From CAWGGS01 sp046704745 (GTDB lineage: Bacteria > Desulfobacterota > Desulfobulbia > Desulfobulbales > Desulfocapsaceae): a stretch of 64,000 nucleotides of DNA. The position numbers and the translations under genes are program-made. The notes beneath the pieces were generated by a model, which searched no databases, was not told where the DNA came from, and was given only the letters and a program-made list of their open reading frames with translations. The DNA lies in NCBI GenBank assembly GCA_046704745.1, contig JBJKRL010000053.1:1-64000 (forward strand), given 5' to 3'. Below, in pieces: positions 1-8,640 of the stretch. Position 1 is the stretch's first letter. The number at the start of each line of letters is the position of its first letter.

Positions 1-31
1 AAGGCGCCCTGAAAGAAGTGCCCTTGGGGTA

Positions 32-178
32 TCAGTTCAGGCGGCGCCATCTTCTTCAGTTTTTTGTCAATGAACATAGCCTACTATCGAAGTCGGAGTT
101 TATGCCCGAAGGGTGCTTATCTGTTCACTGCCAAAAACTTCGAACCTGACGTTGCCTGAACTGATGGGAAATCCGGGT
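32..178 (+). repeat. Palindromic repeat family A, copy A1
   Basis: The ends are inverted repeats: TCAGTTCAGGC at 32-42 and GCCTGAACTGA at 154-164. Inside are AATGAACATAG-like and TGTTCACTGCC segments, followed by the flank GATGGGAAATCCGGGTT. The same order of segments recurs at 61524-61640 and, inverted, at 40143-40249. It looks like a short non-coding hairpin or MITE-like element. No transposase is present in the window. Confidence 0.65.
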
Positions 179-216
179 TAAAATTCGGCCTTCGTGAATT
201 GCGGGTCAGGACAGCT

Positions 217-300
217 CTTTTCCCGGGTCTCTGCAGCCTGGAAGGCGTACGAGAAGTCTCAGCGGATGGGTTTCTAGTAGTGTCCCGTGAAAAGAACTGC
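217..300 (+). repeat. Degenerate repeat family B, copy B4
   Basis: Segments CCGGGTCTCTGCAGCCTGG and GTGTCCCGTGAAAAG match the order and spacing of the family B copies at 61325-61406 and, more distantly, 38092-38247 and 45108-45263. The match is by eye and partial. Confidence 0.4.
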
Positions 301-371
301 TCTGCCCCGACTGACCGTTGCACAACTGCAGGAGGAATCAGATAAATTTTTCTCTCCTTTTTAGGGTCGGC

Positions 372-400
372 TTGACAATGGCTACCTTTAGGTATATCTT
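372..400 (+). promoter_or_regulatory. Sigma-70-type promoter for the GlmU-like gene
   Basis: TTGACA at 372-377 and TATCTT at 395-400 are separated by exactly 17 bp. This would start transcription about 75 nt upstream of the ATG at 481. Confidence 0.6.
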
Positions 401-480
401 GATGTCTTCAATAAATGATGATCAAATTATTTCTAATATTTTTGCATAATTAATCCCGTTATACTCTTTACAGTTTTACA

Positions 481-1506
481 ATGAGCCCGTCAAAACCTCT
501 ATTTGCCGTTATCCTTGCCGCAGGCAAAGGAACCCGGATGAAATCCAACCTGGCCAAGGTTCTTCACCAGGTATTTTTCGTTCCCATGATTCAACATGTC
601 GTTGAAACGGTGCAAGAGGTCCGTCCGGCAAAGACCATGGCCATTATCGGGCATCAACGGCAGGCTGTTAAGGACGCCCTCTCGGATTTTGCAGTTGATT
701 TTATTGTACAGGAAAATCAACTCGGTACCGGACATGCTGTTCTTTGTGCTGAAGAGGCAATACAGGATAAAAACGGTGTGGTGATGATCCTTTGCGGTGA
801 CACACCCCTTCTTCAGGCGGGAACACTACATTCCATGTACCGACACCATGTCGACAACGGATCCGTTCTCACTATTATGACGACCGTCCTTGATGATCCA
901 TCCAATTATGGACGAATACTTAAAGATGAGAAGGGAAAAGTTTTAGCCGTTATCGAGGAAAAAGATGCATCGAAGAAGCAGCGACAAATCAAGGAAATAA
1001 ATGCGGGTATTTATTGCGTCGACAGATGCTTTCTCTTCGATGCCCTAAAAAAAGTCGGGACAGAAAACAGTCAAGGTGAGGTCTACCTTACCGATATTGT
1101 CGCCATCGCTGTTGGTGAAAGTCTTACTGTGGATACCTTTTTCAACTCCTGTCCACAGGATATTCTAGGCGTAAACTCCCGAGTAGAATTGGCTCTTGCC
1201 CATAAGGAGATGCAAAACCGGCGTAATCGCCAACTGATGCTTCAGGGAGTAACGATGCATGATCCCTCAACCACGGCAGTCTCGAAAACGGTTTCCATAG
1301 GCCGGGACACGATACTGGAATCCGGTGTCCGGATAACAGGAAACAGCTCTATCGGTTCCTGCTGCCGCATAGAAACGGGCGCCCTTCTTCACGATTGTAT
1401 TTTAGCCAACAATGTCGTTATTGGTGCTTATAGTTGTCTCAACGGCATCTCGTATCCTGAGAGTGCCCTAATTGAACCCTTTAGCGTAAACAGAACCACT
1501 GAATAA
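481..1506 (+). CDS. GlmU-like UDP-GlcNAc pyrophosphorylase, short form
   Basis: The 341-aa product carries the nucleotidyltransferase fold that makes UDP-N-acetylglucosamine from GlcNAc-1-phosphate and UTP for peptidoglycan and LPS. The signature LAAGKGTRM is at residues 12-20, QLGTGHAV at 80-87 and GDTPLL at 106-111. After about residue 255 a few hexapeptide (left-handed beta-helix) turns follow, and the protein stops where normal GlmU (about 450 aa) continues into the acetyltransferase site. So uridylyltransferase activity is well supported, while the GlcN-1-P acetyltransferase half appears absent. A clear promoter lies upstream, and thiSGH follows after 87 bp. Another enzyme would be needed for the acetyl transfer. 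Confidence 0.85.
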   Translation: MSPSKPLFAVILAAGKGTRMKSNLAKVLHQVFFVPMIQHVVETVQEVRPAKTMAIIGHQRQAVKDALSDFAVDFIVQENQLGTGHAVLCAEEAIQDKNGVVMILCGDTPLLQAGTLHSMYRHHVDNGSVLTIMTTVLDDPSNYGRILKDEKGKVLAVIEEKDASKKQRQIKEINAGIYCVDRCFLFDALKKVGTENSQGEVYLTDIVAIAVGESLTVDTFFNSCPQDILGVNSRVELALAHKEMQNRRNRQLMLQGVTMHDPSTTAVSKTVSIGRDTILESGVRITGNSSIGSCCRIETGALLHDCILANNVVIGAYSCLNGISYPESALIEPFSVNRTTE

Positions 1507-1593
1507 TGAGCAGCTAATCTCTTTCAAATTTGCCATAGCTCAACGTTACTGCAAACAAGTTACAATCTTCTATTCTATCCAAGATTCCGTTTT

Positions 1594-1794
1594 ATGAACA
1601 TAATACTTAACGGTGAGTCAAAAACCGTTCCCGATAACGCAACCATAACAGAGACGCTCCAACTTTTTAACATTGTTGCCGAGACCGTAGTTGTTGAACA
1701 TAATGGAACTATCATACAACCGGACGTATATTCCAGCAGCCGCCTTGCCGAGGAAGATCGCCTGGAATTCATTCGTTTTGTAGGAGGCGGCTGA
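1594..1794 (+). CDS. Sulfur carrier protein ThiS
   Basis: A 66-aa ubiquitin-like protein that ends in Gly-Gly after FVGG, the site that is adenylated and then thiocarboxylated to carry sulfur for thiazole synthesis. The beta-grasp start (MNIILNGESKTV) is typical of the family. It sits one base upstream of thiG. No TPP riboswitch is apparent in the 87-bp gap before it, and the ribosome binding site is weak. A ThiF-type adenylyltransferase is not in this window. Confidence 0.93.
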   Translation: MNIILNGESKTVPDNATITETLQLFNIVAETVVVEHNGTIIQPDVYSSSRLAEEDRLEFIRFVGGG

Positions 1795-1795
1795 T

Positions 1796-2578
1796 ATGTT
1801 GACCATTGCTGGAACAAACTTTCAGTCCCGACTTTTTGTCGGAACCGGGAAATTCCCCTCAGCAGGAATAATGAAACAAGCCCTTAAAGCATCGGGAACC
1901 CAGGTGGTGACGGTGGCTTTACGTCGGGTTGATCTAAATAATCCAGAAGACGATATCATGCGAGTCCTGGACAGGGACCGCTATACATTCCTGCCCAATA
2001 CTTCTGGAGCCAGAAATGCCGAAGAGGCAATAAGACTAGCCCGTCTTGCCCGTGCAGCCTCGGGCTCCAACTGGCTCAAGCTCGAGGTAACACCCGATCC
2101 CCGGACACTGCTTCCTGACCCGGTCGAGACCCTTCTCGCCGCCGAAGTTCTGGTTAAAGAGGGCTTTATAGTTTTGCCCTACATAAACGCCGATCCCATT
2201 TTGGCCTTGCGGCTTCAAGATATAGGAACGGCAGCGGTTATGCCGCTTGGCTCTCCAATCGGCACCAACCTAGGTTTGTTGACCCGGTTTCAAATTGAGA
2301 TTATCATCGAGCAGGCTTGTGTTCCGGTGGTCGTTGATGCAGGTATTGGCGCCCCTTCCCACGCCGCCCTGGCCATGGAGTTGGGAGCCGATGCCGTGCT
2401 TGTCAATACGGCCATATCCATTGCCGGCGATCCGGTAGCCATGGCCGGCGCCTTTGCCAAGGCTGTGGAGGCGGGTAGAGATGCCTATTTAGCCGGTATA
2501 GGAAAGGTCGGCACCAGTGCCCAGGCCTCCTCACCCAAATCCGGCCAACTCACAGAGGATCTGGGATTTTTGGCTTAA
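1796..2578 (+). CDS. Thiazole synthase ThiG
   Basis: A 260-aa TIM-barrel enzyme that condenses deoxyxylulose-5-phosphate, ThiS-thiocarboxylate and dehydroglycine into thiazole phosphate. The segment WLKLEVTPDP carries the Lys that forms the Schiff base with the sugar phosphate. VDAGIGAPSHAALAMELGAD with VLVNTAI forms the phosphate-binding end. The ATG follows the thiS stop by a single base, so the two are translationally coupled. The length matches the family. Confidence 0.96.
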   Translation: MLTIAGTNFQSRLFVGTGKFPSAGIMKQALKASGTQVVTVALRRVDLNNPEDDIMRVLDRDRYTFLPNTSGARNAEEAIRLARLARAASGSNWLKLEVTPDPRTLLPDPVETLLAAEVLVKEGFIVLPYINADPILALRLQDIGTAAVMPLGSPIGTNLGLLTRFQIEIIIEQACVPVVVDAGIGAPSHAALAMELGADAVLVNTAISIAGDPVAMAGAFAKAVEAGRDAYLAGIGKVGTSAQASSPKSGQLTEDLGFLA

Positions 2579-2580
2579 TT

Positions 2581-3687
2581 ATGCTTACCATACCGGATTT
2601 TCATATTTTTCAGAAAGAATTGGCATCACAGACCGCCAGCGATGTCAAACGAGCAATTGCGGCCAAACGGCCGACGATGGCAGACCTCTGTGCCCTGCTG
2701 TCACCTGCAGCCGATTCCTTTCTTCCGCAGCTTGCCGCTTCTTCAAAAAAGCTCACGTTGCAACGCTTCGGAAAAACGACCCAGTTGTATGGGCCCATTT
2801 ACCTCTCCAACTACTGTACAAATCGATGTGCTTATTGTGGTTTTTCAGCCAATAACAGATTCCGCAGAAGATGTCTCACCCTTGACGAAGCGGAACTCGA
2901 AGCCGATATTCTACATGAGCGTGGATTTAAACACATTCTTCTGGTCTCGGGAGAGGCAAGGAAGGCATTGGATGTAGACTATCTGGAGGCATTGGCAATA
3001 CGGCTCCGTCAGCGGTTTGCCTCACTCTCCATAGAGGTTCAGCCGCTGTCTTGCCAGGAATACAAACGACTCTTTGCCGCCGGCATCGTCTCTGTTGCCG
3101 TCTACCAGGAGACATATGATCGGCCTCTTTATGAGCACGTTCATCTTTCCGGGAAAAAATGCGACTTCGATTACCGGCTGCACACTCCGGCCCGGGCCGC
3201 TGAGGCAGGTATGCGGGAGATCGGCATCGGCGCCCTGCTTGGTCTTGGAGACTGGAGGACTGAGGGTATGGCGCTTGGCTATCACCTTTTCTGGTTGAGA
3301 AAAATATTCTGGAAGACGGCCTTCACGGTCTCGTTTCCACGCCTGCGTCCAGCCGCCGGTGAATTCAAACCGCCTGCACCTGCCTCGGAGAGAGATCTCA
3401 GTCATCTGATTTTCGCCCTGCGTATCTTTGACCCCGATGTTGGTCTTCTTCTTTCAACACGAGAAGAACCCCGGTTCCGAGACGGTATGCTGGGGCTTGG
3501 CCCCACCCGATATTCAGCCGAGTCCTGCACTGCTCCCGGAGGATATGCAAACCCGAATCAGGAGGGAGAACAATTCAGCGTTGGCGATCATCGAACACTC
3601 GCTGAGGTCTGTGAGACAATTCGTGCCCACGGCTTGGATCCTGTCCATAAAGACTGGGATTCGGTATTTCAGGCTGAAGGCTTATAA
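2581..3687 (+). CDS. 2-iminoacetate synthase ThiH (radical SAM tyrosine lyase)
   Basis: The 368-aa protein cleaves tyrosine with S-adenosylmethionine to supply dehydroglycine to ThiG, the anaerobic route (ThiO is the aerobic one). The cluster motif CTNRCAYC (CxxxCxxC) is near residues 79-86, followed by GFSANN. The C-terminal region with SAESCTAPGGY and the length agree with ThiH rather than with biotin synthase. It starts two bases after thiG stops, forming thiSGH. The anaerobic lyase suits a strict anaerobe. Confidence 0.95.
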   Translation: MLTIPDFHIFQKELASQTASDVKRAIAAKRPTMADLCALLSPAADSFLPQLAASSKKLTLQRFGKTTQLYGPIYLSNYCTNRCAYCGFSANNRFRRRCLTLDEAELEADILHERGFKHILLVSGEARKALDVDYLEALAIRLRQRFASLSIEVQPLSCQEYKRLFAAGIVSVAVYQETYDRPLYEHVHLSGKKCDFDYRLHTPARAAEAGMREIGIGALLGLGDWRTEGMALGYHLFWLRKIFWKTAFTVSFPRLRPAAGEFKPPAPASERDLSHLIFALRIFDPDVGLLLSTREEPRFRDGMLGLGPTRYSAESCTAPGGYANPNQEGEQFSVGDHRTLAEVCETIRAHGLDPVHKDWDSVFQAEGL

Positions 3688-3905
3688 GCCTACTTGTAGG
3701 ATCCATAGTATTCAACAGTTTTTTACCTCTTCCTTGAGCCCGGATTTTTCAAAAGTCGAGGCAGAGCTATGGATAGCCGTACTCTGAACTCCCTTCTCCC
3801 AAGTCTTGTTGCACTATTTCCGTCTTTTGCTTGCAATTTCGTCAGAATCTGTCATAAAACTGCTTAGATAATCTATTCAGCTATTTTCACTCCAAGGAGA
3901 GGACC

Positions 3906-5195
3906 ATGAGCGATCTTAAAAAAATGTACACCACGATTTTAGGCGACCATTTTCCCATGGAGATGACCGTTTCTTTCGGTGATCAAAAACTTGTTTACCG
4001 AAAAAGAACCTGGAAAATCCCACAGGCTGACGGTTCGTTTGATGAACGCGGAATCCGCTATGGTGAAAATCCTGATCAGGAAGCAGCACTCTATGAGCTG
4101 GTCAACGGCAACATTACATTGGGTGATTGTTCTTTTATCGAACCGGGCAACGGTCTAGTCTCTTCCATTTCAGTAGATGATATGCTCCAGGTTGGAAAAC
4201 ATCCCGGGAAGATCAATCTGACGGATATTGACAATGGTCTGAATATATTGAAATATTTAATGGATAAGCCGGCAGCCGTCATTTTAAAGCACAACAACCC
4301 CTGCGGTGCTGCTTATGGTACAAGCCTCGTCAATGCTGTGGACAGGGCAAATCGCTGCGATCGGATTGCAGCCTTCGGAGGGGCCGTGGTTCTGAGCCGT
4401 TCCTGCGATAAGGATACTGCAGAGTTGCTCTCAAAAAGCTATCTCGAGGTTGTCTGTGCCCCTGATTTTGAGCCAGGTAGCCTGGATATCCTGAAAAAGA
4501 GCTCCAATCTGCGGGTAATCAAAATTTCAAGAATTGATCGTTTGGCCGAGTTTGAAAAATACCGCTTTGTCGATTTCAAAAGCCTGATTGACGGCGGCAT
4601 TATCGCCCAACAATCAGCAGTCAACTCCATCCGGAAAAAAGAAGACTTAAAACCGGCAGTCGCTACCTGGAAGGGAGAGACCTATCGTTGCCTGCGTGAG
4701 CCCGATCAACGGGAAATCGATGATATGCTCTTCGGTTGGGCTGTCGAACATGGCGTTACATCCAATTCCGTTCTCTATGTCAAAAACGGTTGTACGGTGG
4801 GTATCGGCACCGGTGAACAAGATCGCGTCGGCGTAGCCGAGATTGCCGTGCATAAAGCCTATATCAAATACGCTGACATCCTCTGTTTTGATGCCTATGG
4901 AATACCTTATGCCGATCTTGCCCTGGAAATCGAGAAAGGACAAAGGGAAAAGGGGCAAAAAGAGGAAATCGATGTTCAAGTAACCCGAGATAAAGCGGGA
5001 CTGCCCGGTTCTGTTATGATTTCCGATGCCTTTTTCCCTTTCAGGGATGGAGCGGATGTCGGGATCAAACAAGGTGTCAGCGCCATTCTGCAGGCTGGTG
5101 GATCACTGAGAGATTTTGAAACAATTGTCGCATGTAATGAAGCCGAACCGAAAGTGGCCATGATGTATACCGGGCAGAGGTCGTTTAAACATTGA
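3906..5195 (+). CDS. Stand-alone AICAR transformylase-like (PurH C-terminal domain) protein
   Basis: A 429-aa member of the AICARFT/IMPCHase family, which formylates AICAR with 10-formyl-THF late in purine synthesis. The catalytic Lys-His is in KHNNPCGAAYG near residue 130, and the family C-terminus is present as SDAFFPFRDGAD and MYTGQRSFKH. The N-terminal MGS-like cyclohydrolase domain of bifunctional PurH is missing, so IMP ring closure must come from elsewhere. The Shine-Dalgarno CAAGGAGAGGACC fixes the start. No neighbour belongs to purine synthesis. Confidence 0.88.
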   Translation: MSDLKKMYTTILGDHFPMEMTVSFGDQKLVYRKRTWKIPQADGSFDERGIRYGENPDQEAALYELVNGNITLGDCSFIEPGNGLVSSISVDDMLQVGKHPGKINLTDIDNGLNILKYLMDKPAAVILKHNNPCGAAYGTSLVNAVDRANRCDRIAAFGGAVVLSRSCDKDTAELLSKSYLEVVCAPDFEPGSLDILKKSSNLRVIKISRIDRLAEFEKYRFVDFKSLIDGGIIAQQSAVNSIRKKEDLKPAVATWKGETYRCLREPDQREIDDMLFGWAVEHGVTSNSVLYVKNGCTVGIGTGEQDRVGVAEIAVHKAYIKYADILCFDAYGIPYADLALEIEKGQREKGQKEEIDVQVTRDKAGLPGSVMISDAFFPFRDGADVGIKQGVSAILQAGGSLRDFETIVACNEAEPKVAMMYTGQRSFKH

Positions 5196-5332
5196 GTACA
5201 GAAACTCTCAGAAGTTATCCACGTTCAACCGTCGTAAACGAAATGCCATTCACACCATGAGAAGAGTTTGCTGTGCAAAAAGCCACTGTTAAAAAAACCT
5301 CTTGCTCCCTGTTTTTTCCTTGCCAAAGGTGG

Positions 5333-6370
5333 TCATTTGGTTCGAGTAAGGACATAGCGGGCAAGACCTTCAAGCATCGCCCGATCTCTCTCCTGTACCG
5401 AGCTTTCGAATATATCCAGCTCTGATATTGCCTCACCGATCAACTCTTCCGCCTTTCTCATTGCATCGTCAAAACCTTTGTATTTCCCAATAAAATCTTT
5501 TATCTCCGGATAACAACGCCTTCTGGCATCGGAATCTTGCAAGATATTTTGAACATGTTGCCGCTCCTTTTGTGCTGCTTTTTTCAGCGCTAAAATTAAC
5601 GGCAAGGTTATTTTCCCTTCGGCCAGATCGTTACCGATCGACTTCCCTGTATTTCTCTGGTCTCCCACATAATCAAGCAGATCGTCCACTATCTGAAAGG
5701 CGCAGCCAAGATTGTTCCCATAGTGTAATAAAGCTTTTCGCACCATGCCGTTTCTACCGCCGAACAGCGAACCGATTTCCATGGCCGCAGAAATCAACAG
5801 TACGGTTTTTCCGGAAACAGCCGCAAAATAGTCCTGTTCCGATTGATTATAATTTGCGGTATTACGCAACTGGAGGAACTCCCCGTCCACCATGCCGCTG
5901 GTGGCCCGGCAGAAGATTTTAAGCGCTTCCACTCCCCCAAATTCACCCACAAGGGCCATGGATCTGGCATGAAGAAAATCTCCGGCAAGGATTGCAGCTG
6001 CCTGCCCGTACGCCCTAAAAACGGCAGGTTTTCCCCGACGGTTTTGGGCATTATCTATAACATCATCGTGAAAAAGAGTTGCCATATGCAGATATTCAAA
6101 GGCAATGGCTAACCGATAAACATCCTTATCCTTGTTTCCGGACAATCGAGCAGCCAACACAGCAAGAAGGGGCCGAAACCTTTTTCCGCCATTGAAGAGC
6201 CCATACCGCAATACTTCCAAAAGAAGTCCATCAAGCCGACCGGAAATTTCAGTAATATCGGACTGCATAGTCTCATCAATGAGCCGGATATCAGGGGCAA
6301 TCAATTCCTTGAGCTTACTCTCCTCGGGAGGTGCAGGTCTGTTTTCAGTTAATATGCTCATCAGTATCAT
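5333..6370 (-). CDS. Trans-polyprenyl diphosphate synthase (IspB-like)
   Basis: A 345-aa all-alpha prenyltransferase that extends farnesyl diphosphate with isopentenyl units, probably for the quinone side chain. Both aspartate-rich motifs are present: FHDDVID (first, with RRG following) and QIVDDLLDY (second). Residues upstream of the first motif will set chain length, which I cannot assign. The start overlaps the 3' end of the dinG-like gene by 26 bp. A second ATG at 6361 has better spacing from AAGGA and is an alternative start. Its 3' end converges with the AICARFT gene. Confidence 0.9.
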   Translation of the reverse strand: MILMSILTENRPAPPEESKLKELIAPDIRLIDETMQSDITEISGRLDGLLLEVLRYGLFNGGKRFRPLLAVLAARLSGNKDKDVYRLAIAFEYLHMATLFHDDVIDNAQNRRGKPAVFRAYGQAAAILAGDFLHARSMALVGEFGGVEALKIFCRATSGMVDGEFLQLRNTANYNQSEQDYFAAVSGKTVLLISAAMEIGSLFGGRNGMVRKALLHYGNNLGCAFQIVDDLLDYVGDQRNTGKSIGNDLAEGKITLPLILALKKAAQKERQHVQNILQDSDARRRCYPEIKDFIGKYKGFDDAMRKAEELIGEAISELDIFESSVQERDRAMLEGLARYVLTRTK

Positions 6371-8321
6371 GTTCCTTAAAAAATTTCCTTACCGCATCCT
6401 GATCTCTAACAACAGGCGATGGAGGCAGGCTTGCCAGGAATTTTCTGCCGTACCCTTTAGAAAATAGGCGAACATCCATTATGGCAACCAATCCCCAATC
6501 GGCGGATGCCCGCATCAACCGCCCGACCCCTTGCCGCAAAGTGAGAATCGCCCGTGGAATCTGGAAATCAAAAAAGGGGGTTCCTCCTGCGGAGGCTATA
6601 GCCTCAATCCGTGCTTGGATTACGGGATCGCTGGGCACTTCAAAAGGAAGTTTATCGATGATAAGACAGCTCAAAGATTCCCCTGGAATATCAACACCCT
6701 CCCAGAAACTGGCAACGGCAAGCAAGATCGAATGGGTCTCTTCCCTGAATTGCTCCAGCAACGCGTGTCTTGAGGAAGTCCCTTGCACAAAGACAGGATA
6801 GGCAAGACGCTCCCGAAGATAGTGCGCCATAACATCCATGCCCTTAAAGCTGGTAAAAAGCACCAAAGCCCGACCTCTACTGACCTGCAGGAGTTCAAAC
6901 ACCCTTGCACAAAGTTGGTCAGCAAACGCTCTTTGGGACGGCTCCGGAAAACCATCTTCGGGCACATATAACAGAGTTCGACCTGAATAGTCAAAGGGGG
7001 AATTCAGGCGTAAAGTTTGGCTCTGCTCATCAATCCCCAGGCGTTTGCGGACATAGGTAAAATCCCCTTCGGTGGAAAGTGTGGCAGAGGTCAAGATGCA
7101 CGAGTTGATCGCCGGATAGAGAAGCTCTTTTAAGTGTGAAGCGACATTGATCGGGGTGGAGGAAATACCGACAGCCCTCTCCCTTTTTTCGTACCAGCGG
7201 ACAAACGCGTGTTCAACGGCGTCTTCCTGCGGCAGGGCTATTTGCATAAGGTTGGTCTTTAATTCTTCCGTCCGCCTTTGCAGGACATGCCAACCTTCCC
7301 CTATTACTTTAAGTTCTGTAAGATCCTCATTCAGACGGTCAAGACCTGTGACCAGGGTCTGAACCACCTCATGCCATCCGGTTGTTCTTGTTACCAATGG
7401 TTCAAGAGGATACCGGCCGCGCTGGGTTGGAAACAGCTCAATAAATCTGTCCAGCCTTTCTTTGAGCCCAAGAGCGATATTCCCAAGACGTTCTACCTGC
7501 CGGCTTGAAAGATCCTCCTGGCTCTGTCTCTCGACATCACCCAACAAGTCGATCAACTGATACTGGCTGAAAGTGATTCCGAAAAACGATGTTGCAACAT
7601 TTTCAAGATGGTGAGCTTCGTCGAAAATTACACCCTCATAACGTGGAAGTATCTCACCATACCCCGATTTTCTTACAGCTAAATCGGAAAAAAAGAGATG
7701 ATGATTGACGATGAGCAGCCGAGCCGCACCTGCTTTTCTGCGAAGTCTATTAACAAAACAAAGTGAAGCCTCCGGGCACTCCGTTCCGAGACATTGATGC
7801 GATTGAGCCGATATCTTTGCCCAAAGCGGCGACCAATCGGGAAGCCATGCCAGTTCGGACCTATCTCCTGTTTCGGTCACTTTCAGCCATTGGTCGATTT
7901 TTGTCAACTCATCATCAAGCAGAGAAGGTTGCGACGAACTTATATATTGGAACCAACGGTAATAACAAAGATAATTCTGCCGACCTTTTACACAGAGGGC
8001 TCGAATCTCTTTATTAAAAATACGGGCGATGAGTGGAATCTCTTTCTTGAGAATCTGGTCCTGGAGAGGTATTGTCGCCGTGGATACCACAAGACGCTGC
8101 TCCGAAAGGATCGCAGGAATCAGATAAGCAAGAGTTTTGCCTATTCCTGTTTCAGCCTCCACAATAAGGATATCAGGTCGACCTGGCTCTTCAGTACCCT
8201 TACTTGCCCCCCAATCCAGAGTGGCCGCAACTGCTTTTGCCATTTTTAACTGTTCCGGACGAGGCTCAAAATCTGCAAGACACCCGGCAAGCAAACCGTT
8301 TTCCGAAAAAATATGCTCCAT
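6345..8321 (-). CDS. DinG/YoaA-type iron-sulfur DNA helicase
   Basis: A 658-aa superfamily 2, XPD-like helicase. Walker A is AETGIGKTLAYL, the DEAH box is IFDEAHHLEN, and motif III is SATLS. Between Walker A and the DEAH box lie four cysteines (around NYLCYY, CLGTECPEASLCF) that bind a [4Fe-4S] cluster. The C-terminal helicase motif GVGRLMR is present. DinG unwinds D-loops, R-loops and forked DNA during repair. It overlaps the polyprenyl synthase gene, which suggests cotranscription without an obvious functional link. Confidence 0.93.
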   Translation of the reverse strand: MEHIFSENGLLAGCLADFEPRPEQLKMAKAVAATLDWGASKGTEEPGRPDILIVEAETGIGKTLAYLIPAILSEQRLVVSTATIPLQDQILKKEIPLIARIFNKEIRALCVKGRQNYLCYYRWFQYISSSQPSLLDDELTKIDQWLKVTETGDRSELAWLPDWSPLWAKISAQSHQCLGTECPEASLCFVNRLRRKAGAARLLIVNHHLFFSDLAVRKSGYGEILPRYEGVIFDEAHHLENVATSFFGITFSQYQLIDLLGDVERQSQEDLSSRQVERLGNIALGLKERLDRFIELFPTQRGRYPLEPLVTRTTGWHEVVQTLVTGLDRLNEDLTELKVIGEGWHVLQRRTEELKTNLMQIALPQEDAVEHAFVRWYEKRERAVGISSTPINVASHLKELLYPAINSCILTSATLSTEGDFTYVRKRLGIDEQSQTLRLNSPFDYSGRTLLYVPEDGFPEPSQRAFADQLCARVFELLQVSRGRALVLFTSFKGMDVMAHYLRERLAYPVFVQGTSSRHALLEQFREETHSILLAVASFWEGVDIPGESLSCLIIDKLPFEVPSDPVIQARIEAIASAGGTPFFDFQIPRAILTLRQGVGRLMRASADWGLVAIMDVRLFSKGYGRKFLASLPPSPVVRDQDAVRKFFKEHDTDEHIN

Positions 8322-8640
8322 TTAGGTCTTATTGACAGGTATCTCTTGGAAAAAGGAAGGGAAAGGGAAACGAATTTCAATTATTGCCCTTCAGTTGGTT
8401 CTAGTAATTATCTTCTCGAATGGAAGTTATACGATTTTTATTTTTATTTTTCAACCAAACCTGTAAAGTATATCCATTCAAAAGAGTTTCCATTAGACCC
8501 CTATTACCTGCTTGAAACCATGTTTACCGAAATAGTCGATCCTTTCACATCAGGCAACGATTTTTATCATGGAATTTCAATACTGCTAGGGAAACTCGCC
8601 AGGGAAAACGGCATGTCGCCTGACACTTACTCACCCAGCC
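8322..8640. other. Intergenic region between dinG and the hybrid kinase gene
   Basis: This 319-bp AT-rich divergent spacer probably carries promoters in both directions. I cannot pick one with confidence. An open frame on the plus strand spans it, but it lacks a ribosome binding site and any family signature. Confidence 0.4.

Larger units (their letters stand above)
1..480. other. Gene-free leader region with repeat copies
   Basis: I see no credible gene here. The stretch contains a copy of palindromic repeat family A (32-178), followed by a degenerate copy of repeat family B (about 217-300) and the promoter of the next gene (372-400). The open frames that cross it are short and lack family signatures. 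Confidence 0.6.

Noticed and set aside
1507..1593. TPP riboswitch before thiS
   Set aside because: The gap is only 87 bp and shows no CTGAGA or similar conserved riboswitch core.
6481..6801. Plus-strand frame opposite dinG
   Set aside because: It is fully inside a well-supported helicase gene and has no signature.
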